Positions 55,701-63,580 of a stretch of DNA of 64,000 bases are shown here, piece after piece. The DNA is taken from positions 26,392-90,391 of the forward strand of contig JABXIK010000024.1 in the NCBI GenBank assembly GCA_013373125.1. The letters run 5' to 3'. Within the stretch, counting starts at the first letter, position 1, and the number at the start of each line of letters is the position of its first letter. This DNA comes from Gammaproteobacteria bacterium. GTDB taxonomy: Bacteria > Pseudomonadota > Gammaproteobacteria > Pseudomonadales > Oceanobacteraceae. The notes beneath the pieces were generated by a model. It did not search any database. It saw nothing but the letters and a program-made list of their open reading frames with translations, and had not been told where the DNA came from. The position numbers were made by a program, and so were the translations under genes.

Positions 55701-55739
55701 AACCAGGGTCCTCAGCAGGTGCTTTCATTACTCGGATAA
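52701..55739 (+). CDS. fliC: Flagellin, enlarged, with internal duplication
   Basis: A 1012-aa filament protein, about twice the common 300-500 residues. The conserved D0/D1 ends are intact: [40 protein letters not shown] and, at the C-terminus, [20 protein letters not shown] and [20 protein letters not shown]. The central 700 residues are Ser/Thr/Ala/Gly-rich, suitable for O-glycosylation. They contain two related modules (about residues 186-316 and 656-810), each with a NGDL-INGV or DGDLTLNGV start, a Flagellin_IN-like ETG[IV][KT]AVVN phrase and an AEDGRNI end. Expression is from the sigma28 promoter, with a strong TAAGGAG site. Confidence 0.96.
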   Translation: [1012 protein letters not shown]

Positions 55740-55753
55740 GTTGGGTAACAAAT

Positions 55754-55779
55754 TAGAGGAGGGGTTCGCCCTTCCTCTA
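55754..55779 (+). terminator. Hairpin after fliC (possible terminator)
   Basis: TAGAGGAGGGG-TTCG-CCCTTCCTCTA gives an 11-bp stem with one G-U pair and a UUCG loop, 15 bp after the stop. The T-run is poor (TCTATCAG), so it may act as an RNA-stabilising or partial terminator and allow some read-through to flaG. Confidence 0.6.
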
Positions 55780-55819
55780 TCAGCGTAAGCTGGATATCTA
55801 ACTTGATGAGAGGTGTATT

Positions 55820-56218
55820 ATGAATGAAATTAAAGCGCAAAACTCAGCAGCTCAGGCTGCCAGTTCGCTCACTTCAGCACCTCAAGTTCAAGCACCCAAG
55901 CAGGATGCTAAGGTGAAAGCAGAAGCGGTTAAATCCGTGCAAGACAGCGGCGAGAAATTGCCACCCAATGCACAGCAAACTGCCGAAGCGAGGAGCGTTG
56001 AGGTAAAAGAAGCTGTTTCTAAGTTAAACGAGTATGTGCAAAAAACACAGCGTGACTTAGATTTTCAATTAGATGAGGATAGCGGCAAGACCGTCATCAG
56101 AGTGTACGATCGTCATTCGGAACAATTGGTTCGCCAAATACCGGATGAAGCGGCGCTCGAAATGGCTAAAAAGTTAAGCAGTGAAGAACCCTTGGTACTG
56201 TTTAATGCTCAAATCTAA
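55820..56218 (+). CDS. flaG: FlaG family protein
   Basis: A 132-aa protein usually encoded between flagellin and fliD in polar flagellates and linked to filament length. The N-terminal half is low-complexity (Ala/Gln/Lys). The conserved C-terminal half has SKLNEYVQKTQRDLDFQLDE, GKTVIRVYDRHSEQLVRQIP and DEAALEMAKKLS. AGAGG precedes the ATG. A strong terminator follows, so fliD has its own promoter. Confidence 0.93.
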   Translation: MNEIKAQNSAAQAASSLTSAPQVQAPKQDAKVKAEAVKSVQDSGEKLPPNAQQTAEARSVEVKEAVSKLNEYVQKTQRDLDFQLDEDSGKTVIRVYDRHSEQLVRQIPDEAALEMAKKLSSEEPLVLFNAQI

Positions 56219-56226
56219 AATCGATT

Positions 56227-56254
56227 AAACTGCGGCGCTAGCCGCAGTTTTTTT
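56227..56254 (+). terminator. Terminator of flaG
   Basis: AAACTGCGGC-GCTA-GCCGCAGTTT is a perfect 10-bp stem with a 4-nt loop, followed by TTTTA. Confidence 0.9.
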
Positions 56255-56382
56255 ATTTACCTAGTTTAATTATTTATTTAAGCGTTTTTATTCTTTTCTT
56301 CTATATTTCAGCCTTCAAAAATTTCTTGGCATAGTTATTGAGTGATCAGGCCTGATAGGAAACAAACCGTTACATTTTCCTT

Positions 56383-56409
56383 TTAAGATTTTGCCTAATT
56401 GGCCGATAT
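56383..56409 (+). promoter_or_regulatory. sigma28 (FliA) promoter of fliD
   Basis: TTAAGATT-N11-GCCGATAT matches 6 of 8 positions at -35 and 7 of 8 at -10, with exact spacing. It is 44 bp before the fliD ATG. Confidence 0.75.
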
Positions 56410-56453
56410 GTACTACATCACCTTAGCACAGCTTATTTTTGGCCGGAGGTTAC

Positions 56454-59400
56454 ATGGCTGCTATTGAATCACTTGGTATAGGTTCTGATCTATTAACCAG
56501 CGAATTAGTAGAAAATATCATCAATGCTGATAAAGCGGCGGGTGAATTACGCCTGAATACTCAGCAAGAAATCATTGATGCCAAAATTTCCGCTTATGGT
56601 GAAGTGCAAAGCAAACTGTATGATTTTTCTGAAGCCATTGTGGCATTAGCAGATAGCCGCAATGTAGGGGCAACCAAAGCGGACTCCTCGGATGAGTCAA
56701 TATTAACAGCAACTGCAACTTCTTCTGCACCTACCGGAACATACAGTGTTGAAGTACAGCGTACCGCTAAATCTCATTCTTTGGTTTCTCAATCATACAG
56801 CAGTGTGACCGAAGCGGTCGGTAAAGGCACATTAACGTTTACCTTGGGTACCACCACTTATTCAGGTGGTAACTATGATGGCTTCACGGCTAACTCTGAA
56901 GCAGGCACCGCGACTATTACCATAGGTGATGGTAACAACAGTTTATTAGGTATGCGTGATGCGATAAATGATGCGGATTTCGGTGTGAAGGCCACCATTG
57001 TTAATGACGGTAGTGGTTATGTATTGCAATTAACCAGTGAAGAAACTGGCGAAGATTACAGCATGGAGATTGTGGCCAAAGACGAAAACGGTGCTTTAGC
57101 AACCACGGGTCTGGCTGCCTTTGCTTACAATAAAAATCAGGATACACCAGGAACAAACCTTACTGAAACTCAACAGGGTACCGATGCGTTAATCAGCGTA
57201 AACGGTTTAAGCATTACTCGTTCTAGTAATGAAATTACCGAGGTGATTGATGGTGTGACATTGAGTTTGAAAGGCGAAGATGTAGGCACGAATGTATCTA
57301 TTACGGTGGGTGCCGATATTACGTCCATATCAGATAAAGTCCAAGATATGGTAGAAGCTTATAATGGCTTCCAAGCATTATATAAAGATTTAACAAAATT
57401 TAATGCAGACTCCAGTACGGGCAGTCTATTACTCGGTGACAGTACGTTACGCTCAATTAATACGCAAATTCGATCCATCATGACCAGTACGGTGAATGAT
57501 ATTACGGGTACGAGCTTTCGTTCATTAAGTGAGTTAGGGATCTATACGGATCAGAATGATAACTTCCAGTTAAAGTTTGATGCCAACTTGTTTTTAAAAG
57601 GCATTAATGAAAACCGTGAAGCGGTAGTCGGTGTGTTTGCGGAGCAAGGTACGGCCACTGACAATCGCATTAGTTTCTTGAATGAGTCCATTAACACTAA
57701 GCCTGGTACCTATGATATTAACATTACACAGTTGGCGACTCAGGCCGTTTACGAAGGTGGCAGTGTTGGTATTTTAGATTTTGCATCACCAGTGGAAATC
57801 AATGATGCTAACGATGTATTCACTTTTGTATTAAATGGACGTGCTGAAGCGATTACATTAACGCAAGGCAGTTATACATCGGGTGATGAGTTAGCCGCTG
57901 AAATTCAACTACAAATTAATAGTGCCCAAGGTTTCAAAGATCGAGGTTACAGTGCCACAGTCGGATTTGATGCAGTAAATCAATCATTCAGTATTACTTC
58001 AAATACCTATGGTTCTAGTTCACAGGCATACGTTGCATTTGCAGATACAAATACGGCGAATACTCTGGGATTCACCGCATTAGGCGAAGGCGCCTTTGAA
58101 GGTATTCCTTTGACCTCGCTAAATAGCGAGTACTTTTCGGGTTACGGCACCTCGACTGTGGCAGGTATCACCAAAGTAGATAGCGAAACCGGAATTAATT
58201 TCGCGTTAAACAATGCAAACTTTTCAATTAGTTTGAATGGGGGCCCAGCAGAAGCGGTCACTGTGACACAAAATGCGTCCGGCCAAGATTTAAATGGAGA
58301 CGGCATTTACGGTGATCGTAAAGATACGCTACAAGCCATTCAAACTGCTATTGATGGCACGGCATTAAACGGTAGTGTGATCGCGGAGTTTGATGATAAC
58401 GACAATCTTGTTTTTAAAACCACTACTGCCAGCTCTACCGATTCTATTGAAATTACAGCGGTAGGCGGCTCGTCGTCTGATATTGTCCTTGGACTTAGCG
58501 ATACCGAAGGTGCTCAAATCAATGGTAAAGATCCGGGTTTAACATTTGGGTCCAGTGTGAATTTTCAAGTGGTACTGGATGGCACCACCAGTGCGAATAC
58601 GGTAAGTCTACCTGCCGGTACGTATTTAAGCGGAGTGGATTTAGCCACGGCACTTGAGAATGCCATTAATACGGATTTAGCGGGTGATGCTAATTTATCG
58701 GCGCTGGTGTCTGGGGCGTCAACCAGTGAAGGTAGTCGAGATATCTCTACCAATATAGATTTTACGACGGCTAATGCCGGCTTCACATTAAATGTGAATG
58801 GTAATGAGCAAGATATATTATTGGATGCAGACAGTGGTAATAACATTACTGATATCCAAGCCAAATTAGATGCTGCATATGGTGCTGGTGTGGTAACGGC
58901 GCAATTAGGTGCGAATAACGGTCTTGAGCTTGTGACCAATACAACTGGACATGATGAATACATTCAAGTTGTGAGTGATGGTCAAGGTGCGGTCACCTCT
59001 GGCGGAGCTGTGATTGGTGGTGGTATTGACTTTAGCGGTGCCAATAATGCGACGTTTGATTTAGTGGTGGACGGCATTACGCTAAATGTAGATGTGAATT
59101 CGGATGTGAGTGGTGGGGATAAAACAGATTCCTTGTCGGCCATTCAAGAAGCCTTAGATTTAGCGATTTTAAATAATGGTCAATTTGAAGTAGGCGATAT
59201 CGTTGCGAAATTAGACGGTTCAGATCAAATTTATTTTGAAACCGTATCGCGTAATGGCGTGAAAACCTCCGCCATGTTTGGCAGTGCTGCCTCCATTGAA
59301 ATTCAAAATGCTGATGCCAATGCTCAAGCAACTTTAGGTTTGCCAGGTGTCAATACCGTTTATACGGGAGGCTTTGATGCCTTGGGTATGGATAATGAAA

Positions 59401-60407
59401 TCACCTTTGGTTCGGATATTACCGCTGATGTAAGCTACGAATATGATGCGGATGCCGATCGTGGAAGTTTAACTTTTAATATCGGTGGTAATGGAACCAC
59501 TGTGGCATTTGCTAATTTGGATCCATCTGCCATTTCTTTCTTGGGTATGCACGAACCAGATGGCACGGAAACCAATATTGTTACCGGTAAAGATGTAGCC
59601 GGTACCATTAATGGTGTGGCAGCAAAAGGTAATGGGCAATATCTTACCGCACAAAATGGTAATACAGCGGCAACCAACGGCTATTATGTGGCAAATCAAT
59701 CCGATATTTTAAATGGTCCACTTGTGATTGATGGTACCAATGATACGTTCACCATTGAAGTAGATGGCTTCGAGGCTGTCATTTCCATTGCTCAAAAAAC
59801 TTATGGTACTGGTGCTGAATTGGCTTCAGCTATTGAAGATGCCATTAATAATAATACGACTTTGAAAAATGAAGATGTCTCGGTAAAAGTGGATTATACA
59901 GATGATCTTACTTCGGCTGCGTACGGAACCATAGGTATCATTTCAGCCAGTACAGGTTCCGGTTCTAAAGTAACCATTAAAGATATTGATAGTGCTACCT
60001 CTACGGCACTTGGTTTTATTGAGGGTCAAGCAGATGGTGAAACCGGTAAAAATCAGGATGGTGAAATCGATGATGCCAGTGGTATCCGTATTAAAGTAGA
60101 AGGCGGTGATTTAGGCGATCGTGGTACGGTAACGTATGTATCAGGTATTGCGGATCAATTGAAAGATTTATTGCAGAATTTTTTAGACCCAACCAAGGGA
60201 ACACTTGCAACTAAGTTTGATACCTTAGAGAAGCAAAATGAAAACCTAGCTGAAGAACGTGAAAGCTTTGACGCGCGTATCGCGGCGACAGAGGCTCGAT
60301 TAAAAGCCCAGTTTTTATATAACGACAGCATTATTGCTACTCTAAAAACCACTGAGAACTTTCTAACCCAGCAGTTTGAGGCCATGGCGGCCGCACAAAG
60401 CAAGTAA
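56454..60407 (+). CDS. fliD: Filament cap protein FliD, greatly enlarged
   Basis: A 1317-aa filament cap, nearly three times the usual 450-480 residues. The FliD_N part is recognisable at the start (AAIESLGIGSDLLTSELVEN; ATATSSAPTGTYSVEVQRTA). FliD_C begins near 250-400 (VQDMVEAYNGFQALYKDLTK, LLLGDSTLRSINTQIRSIM) and is completed at the very end (GTLATKFDTLEKQNENLAEE, DARIAATEARLKAQF). Between about 440 and 1190 lies a run of six similar segments, each with F-x-[VIL]-x-[VL]-x-G, a second strand and a helix [LI]-x-x-A-[IL]-x-x-A-[IL] (DNA about 57810, 58211, 58551, 58765, 59043 and 59739). GGAGG precedes the ATG at 56454. No fliS follows. Confidence 0.93.
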   Translation: MAAIESLGIGSDLLTSELVENIINADKAAGELRLNTQQEIIDAKISAYGEVQSKLYDFSEAIVALADSRNVGATKADSSDESILTATATSSAPTGTYSVEVQRTAKSHSLVSQSYSSVTEAVGKGTLTFTLGTTTYSGGNYDGFTANSEAGTATITIGDGNNSLLGMRDAINDADFGVKATIVNDGSGYVLQLTSEETGEDYSMEIVAKDENGALATTGLAAFAYNKNQDTPGTNLTETQQGTDALISVNGLSITRSSNEITEVIDGVTLSLKGEDVGTNVSITVGADITSISDKVQDMVEAYNGFQALYKDLTKFNADSSTGSLLLGDSTLRSINTQIRSIMTSTVNDITGTSFRSLSELGIYTDQNDNFQLKFDANLFLKGINENREAVVGVFAEQGTATDNRISFLNESINTKPGTYDINITQLATQAVYEGGSVGILDFASPVEINDANDVFTFVLNGRAEAITLTQGSYTSGDELAAEIQLQINSAQGFKDRGYSATVGFDAVNQSFSITSNTYGSSSQAYVAFADTNTANTLGFTALGEGAFEGIPLTSLNSEYFSGYGTSTVAGITKVDSETGINFALNNANFSISLNGGPAEAVTVTQNASGQDLNGDGIYGDRKDTLQAIQTAIDGTALNGSVIAEFDDNDNLVFKTTTASSTDSIEITAVGGSSSDIVLGLSDTEGAQINGKDPGLTFGSSVNFQVVLDGTTSANTVSLPAGTYLSGVDLATALENAINTDLAGDANLSALVSGASTSEGSRDISTNIDFTTANAGFTLNVNGNEQDILLDADSGNNITDIQAKLDAAYGAGVVTAQLGANNGLELVTNTTGHDEYIQVVSDGQGAVTSGGAVIGGGIDFSGANNATFDLVVDGITLNVDVNSDVSGGDKTDSLSAIQEALDLAILNNGQFEVGDIVAKLDGSDQIYFETVSRNGVKTSAMFGSAASIEIQNADANAQATLGLPGVNTVYTGGFDALGMDNEITFGSDITADVSYEYDADADRGSLTFNIGGNGTTVAFANLDPSAISFLGMHEPDGTETNIVTGKDVAGTINGVAAKGNGQYLTAQNGNTAATNGYYVANQSDILNGPLVIDGTNDTFTIEVDGFEAVISIAQKTYGTGAELASAIEDAINNNTTLKNEDVSVKVDYTDDLTSAAYGTIGIISASTGSGSKVTIKDIDSATSTALGFIEGQADGETGKNQDGEIDDASGIRIKVEGGDLGDRGTVTYVSGIADQLKDLLQNFLDPTKGTLATKFDTLEKQNENLAEERESFDARIAATEARLKAQFLYNDSIIATLKTTENFLTQQFEAMAAAQSK

Positions 60408-60419
60408 AACTCTAAATTA

Positions 60420-60448
60420 AAAACCACCGGCAATCGGTGGTTTTTTTT
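60420..60448 (+). terminator. Terminator of fliD
   Basis: AAAACCACCG-GCAAT-CGGTGGTTTT followed by TTTT. Confidence 0.9.
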
Positions 60449-60498
60449 GCCTAAAAAATGCGATACTTCACTCATGTCCACATTAGGTTTAACTCTCC

Positions 60499-62208
60499 AT
60501 GAATTTGTCATTTACCAATATCGAAGCGAAGTTTAAAGCATTTGTGTTAAGTGATCCTGATACCAGTGTGGGGTTAGGTGATACGCAGTTCTTGAGCCAA
60601 TTGGGTGATCCGAGTTTGGTAGCATTAACTAAAGATGTACAACAAGCCAAAGAGTTAATTGGTGAAATTTCTGAGTGTTTAAACTCTGAAAATCTTAGCT
60701 TTGATGAAAACTTAGATTTAGATCTAATGATGCGTCATTTACAGATCCATGTTTTCTTTTCTGAATTAAAACAACATGGCCAGTTGCAGCGATGCCGTAA
60801 ACCCAATGGTGTGGATGGTATCAGTGCTGGGATATTTCAGCTATTTGTGAATGACGAGCGTGATGACGATTCACGTTTATCAGACATCTTAAAACGTCTG
60901 CAACAGGCACCTGAGTATTTGATCAATGAACTGGCTGTGATTAGCGAACCTATCACTCGATGGCGAGATATTGAATTGGAGCAAGGAGAGGGGCTGCCTG
61001 ATTTATTTGCAACGATTTTGGATTGGGCAAAACAATCTCAATTCTCTCAAATAGAAGCATTACAGAATGCTATTAATCATACCAATCAGGCATTAGAAAG
61101 TTATCTTTTGCAACTCAAGCAGAAATCAACCATCGATGGCTTCGTCATAGGTGAAGATAAAGTGAATGAGCTACTGGCGCTGCGACAAATTCATCAGTCA
61201 CCGCAGCAATTAGCGAGTATGGCAAAAACATTCATGCAAGATACTCAAACGCTATTAAAAGACTTAACTACACGTCTTATTAGTAAGTATCAATTACCCA
61301 AGGATACTTCTCAAGAAACACTACATGAATACTTAAATGAACAGTTCGCAGCAAAATTGAAAGCAGGGCGATTAGATAGCGTACTGGATTACTACACGGA
61401 CCAAATTCAATCGATAGAAGCGTTTATTTCGAAAAATAAATTGTTTGATATTCCCGCTGCGCAGTCCATGAAAATCATGCAAACCCCATCATTTTTAGAG
61501 CCGGTTATTCCTGCTGGCGCCATGTGGCCGCCATTGGCACTGCGTGAGGGAAATAAGACGAGCTTGGTATATTTAACTTTAAAGCATGATCAATTAGCAG
61601 AGCATACTGAACTGGGCATTCCCGTCATGATGATTCACGAAGGCATTCCTGGTCATCATTTACAATTTGCCACAGCGGCTTTGCATCCGTCTTTTGTACG
61701 TCGTATCTACAGCGCCAATGAACACGCGGAAGGTTGGACCACTATGCTGGAGGATTACATGCTGGATGTGGGGTATATCGAGAAAGACTTAGTGGATGAG
61801 GTTCGATTTATTGCCAAGCGTGAGATGTCACGCTTGGTGGCGCGAGTAGGTATTGATTTGTATTTCATGACGGGTAATAAGCAATATTTGGATGTCGGGC
61901 TGGATATCCCATTCGATAGTGAAGATGTATTTGAAAATGCGGCAAAACTATTAAAACAAGCCACCGGCTTTACTGATGGGCGTGTACAAGCCGAATTAAA
62001 TTGGTACAGCACGGAACAAGGCTATCCTCTCAGTTATTTAACGGGCAACCGCTTGGTTTGGCAGTTAAAACAAGACCTATCTGCGGCGAATAAAAAGCAA
62101 TTGGACCAAACGGCATTAGATCAGGCCTTTCATCGAGTGTATTTGCAATCTGGCTGCATGCCTGTGAATAGCTTACGCAAAGTATTTGAAAATGAAGGCT
62201 ACTTGTAG
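60499..62208 (+). CDS. DUF885 family metallopeptidase-like protein
   Basis: A 569-aa protein of the DUF885 family, related to zinc metallopeptidases of the M32/M3 type. The likely zinc motif is MMIHEGIPGHHLQFA (about 375-389), with a further acidic residue in HAEGWTTMLEDYML some 32 residues on. Other family phrases are VIPAGAMWPPLALREG and RVQAELNWYSTEQGYPLSYL. No signal peptide is seen, so it is probably cytoplasmic, unlike the exported members. It is separated from fliD by a terminator and is not obviously linked to motility. Confidence 0.88.
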   Translation: MNLSFTNIEAKFKAFVLSDPDTSVGLGDTQFLSQLGDPSLVALTKDVQQAKELIGEISECLNSENLSFDENLDLDLMMRHLQIHVFFSELKQHGQLQRCRKPNGVDGISAGIFQLFVNDERDDDSRLSDILKRLQQAPEYLINELAVISEPITRWRDIELEQGEGLPDLFATILDWAKQSQFSQIEALQNAINHTNQALESYLLQLKQKSTIDGFVIGEDKVNELLALRQIHQSPQQLASMAKTFMQDTQTLLKDLTTRLISKYQLPKDTSQETLHEYLNEQFAAKLKAGRLDSVLDYYTDQIQSIEAFISKNKLFDIPAAQSMKIMQTPSFLEPVIPAGAMWPPLALREGNKTSLVYLTLKHDQLAEHTELGIPVMMIHEGIPGHHLQFATAALHPSFVRRIYSANEHAEGWTTMLEDYMLDVGYIEKDLVDEVRFIAKREMSRLVARVGIDLYFMTGNKQYLDVGLDIPFDSEDVFENAAKLLKQATGFTDGRVQAELNWYSTEQGYPLSYLTGNRLVWQLKQDLSAANKKQLDQTALDQAFHRVYLQSGCMPVNSLRKVFENEGYL

Positions 62209-62213
62209 CCTTC
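62194..62213 (+). terminator. Hairpin at the end of the DUF885 gene
   Basis: GAAGGCTAC-TT-GTAGCCTTC is a perfect 9-bp dyad that spans the stop codon. There is no T-run, so termination is uncertain. Confidence 0.4.
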
Positions 62214-62272
62214 AGCAGGATAATGAATATGAGCTAGACTAAGAGTAGTGTTGATGATTTTTGGCTGATGAT

Positions 62273-63031
62273 ATGCCCTGCAAATGGATGCCTCAGTTAT
62301 GCCTGATATTGTGCTTGGCTGGCTCTGCTTGGCCAGATGAAGCCTTACGAGTGGGGATTCCTAAAGAAGGGTATCCACCTTATATTGTGGTGGAGGGGAA
62401 CCAAGTATCCGGCATTATGATTGATACGTTGCAATCCGCCGCAAATGTTTCTTATTTTCAGCTTGTCTATATGTTCTTACCTGAAGTGCGCTCTCGAGCC
62501 ATGCTTGCCAGTAATGAAATCGATTTGCGCATGGAGTCCCCCAGTTTTGTAGATGATCCAGGTGATTATTTATGGAGCGAGCCAATTACCAGTATTAAAG
62601 ATATGTTTATCTTTCATCGTAACTCTGAAAATGTATTTGAAAAAGATGAAACCATGGAAGGGGCAGTGATTCATACACATCTGGGTTATAGCTACCCAAC
62701 CCTACAAACCTTGTTTGATCGGGGCATTATCATACGTAAAGATTTTAATACCGAACAAGCCATGCTGGTTAATTTGATTCGCGATAATGTTCATTCAAAG
62801 CGGGCTGCGGTAATGGATCAGAATGTCGCAAAATATTTGATGGAAAAAGACCCTGTTTTAAAAACCGATTTAAGAATCTCTCGGCGTCATGTCGATTACA
62901 ATTATCTTCACTTTCAATTTCCAAAGAACCCGAAAATGAAAATGGTAGTAAATAAACTCAATTTAGAAATTCGAAAACTCAAGCGCAGTGGGCGTGTGGA
63001 CAAAATTATTAAGAAAGCCATAGGTGAATAG
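62273..63031 (+). CDS. Orphan periplasmic solute-binding protein
   Basis: A 252-aa protein of the family 3 solute-binding type. The signal peptide (about 1-22, LCLILCLAGSAWPDE) precedes ALRVGIPKEGYPPYIVVEGN and GIMIDTLQSA. The opposite lobe has VHSKRAAVMDQNVAKYLME. Like the protein at 13077-13844 it has no transporter genes beside it. Start sites at 62261 (TTG), 62273 and 62288 (ATG) are possible; 62273 is chosen because it gives a complete signal sequence. Confidence 0.68.
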   Translation: MPCKWMPQLCLILCLAGSAWPDEALRVGIPKEGYPPYIVVEGNQVSGIMIDTLQSAANVSYFQLVYMFLPEVRSRAMLASNEIDLRMESPSFVDDPGDYLWSEPITSIKDMFIFHRNSENVFEKDETMEGAVIHTHLGYSYPTLQTLFDRGIIIRKDFNTEQAMLVNLIRDNVHSKRAAVMDQNVAKYLMEKDPVLKTDLRISRRHVDYNYLHFQFPKNPKMKMVVNKLNLEIRKLKRSGRVDKIIKKAIGE

Positions 63032-63057
63032 CCACATGTATAAATATGTGGCTATTT
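63029..63057. terminator. Terminator between convergent genes
   Basis: TAGCCACAT-GTATAAAT-ATGTGGCTA is a 9-bp stem followed by TTTGAATTT. It lies between the binding-protein gene and the minus-strand small membrane protein. Confidence 0.7.
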
Positions 63058-63071
63058 GAATTTATAAGTAT

Positions 63072-63434
63072 TTATTTTCCCATTAACGGATTACAGTTTT
63101 TGATCAACACCTTTCCTTCCAGCATGGCGCCTTTTGAGTACTCTCTAAAGTGACATGTATTAGTCTTTTCTTCATAGCTTTCTAACCATAAATTATCATC
63201 TTTCCATGTAGCCATCATATGCTGGTGACCATCGGGTACGGTGACCGTCATTACACCGCCCCAGTTCTTCACGAAGATTTGCTGAAAATGAAAAAAGTAG
63301 GCGCCACTACCAATAACTAGAATTAAAAACGCCGCGATGCCTGCTGGCTTCCACTGTTTAAATTTGACGCCGATTCCGTAAAAGGCCAATAGCATCAGTA
63401 AAATAACGCTAACCCAGTAGAAATAAGTAATCAT
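63072..63434 (-). CDS. Small membrane protein, function unknown
   Basis: A 120-aa protein with two N-terminal membrane helices (about 3-23, YFYWVSVILLMLLAFYGIGV, and 31-50, GIAAFLILVIGSGAYFFHF). A soluble C-terminal part follows, with two Cys (CHFREYSKGA; VLIKNCNPL) that could form a disulfide if periplasmic. I do not recognise a family. The ATG at 63434 is chosen because AAGGA lies 6 bp upstream; two earlier in-frame ATGs have no such site. Confidence 0.65.
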   Translation of the reverse strand: MITYFYWVSVILLMLLAFYGIGVKFKQWKPAGIAAFLILVIGSGAYFFHFQQIFVKNWGGVMTVTVPDGHQHMMATWKDDNLWLESYEEKTNTCHFREYSKGAMLEGKVLIKNCNPLMGK

Positions 63435-63543
63435 AGTCATTCCTTTTTTGTGAAAAGACATGAGTATAGAAAAGTAAGAGAGAAGAGGAAAGGAGAGTGC
63501 AAGGAATAGAGATTATAGAATGCTAAAGAGTAAAGTAATTAAC

Positions 63544-63571
63544 AACCAGCGAAACCTTGGTTTCGCTGGTT
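63544..63571 (-). terminator. Terminator of the GlyGly-CTERM protein gene
   Basis: AACCAGCGAAACC and GGTTTCGCTGGTT form a perfect 13-bp dyad around 2 nt. On the minus strand it is followed by TTGTTAATT and lies 9 bp past the stop at 63581. Confidence 0.75.
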
Positions 63572-63580
63572 AAGCTTAAT

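Noticed and set aside
56327..56342. sigma54-like TGGCATAGTTATTGAG before fliD
   Set aside because: The -12 element is TTGAG, so the essential GC is missing, and a much better FliA site lies at 56383-56409.
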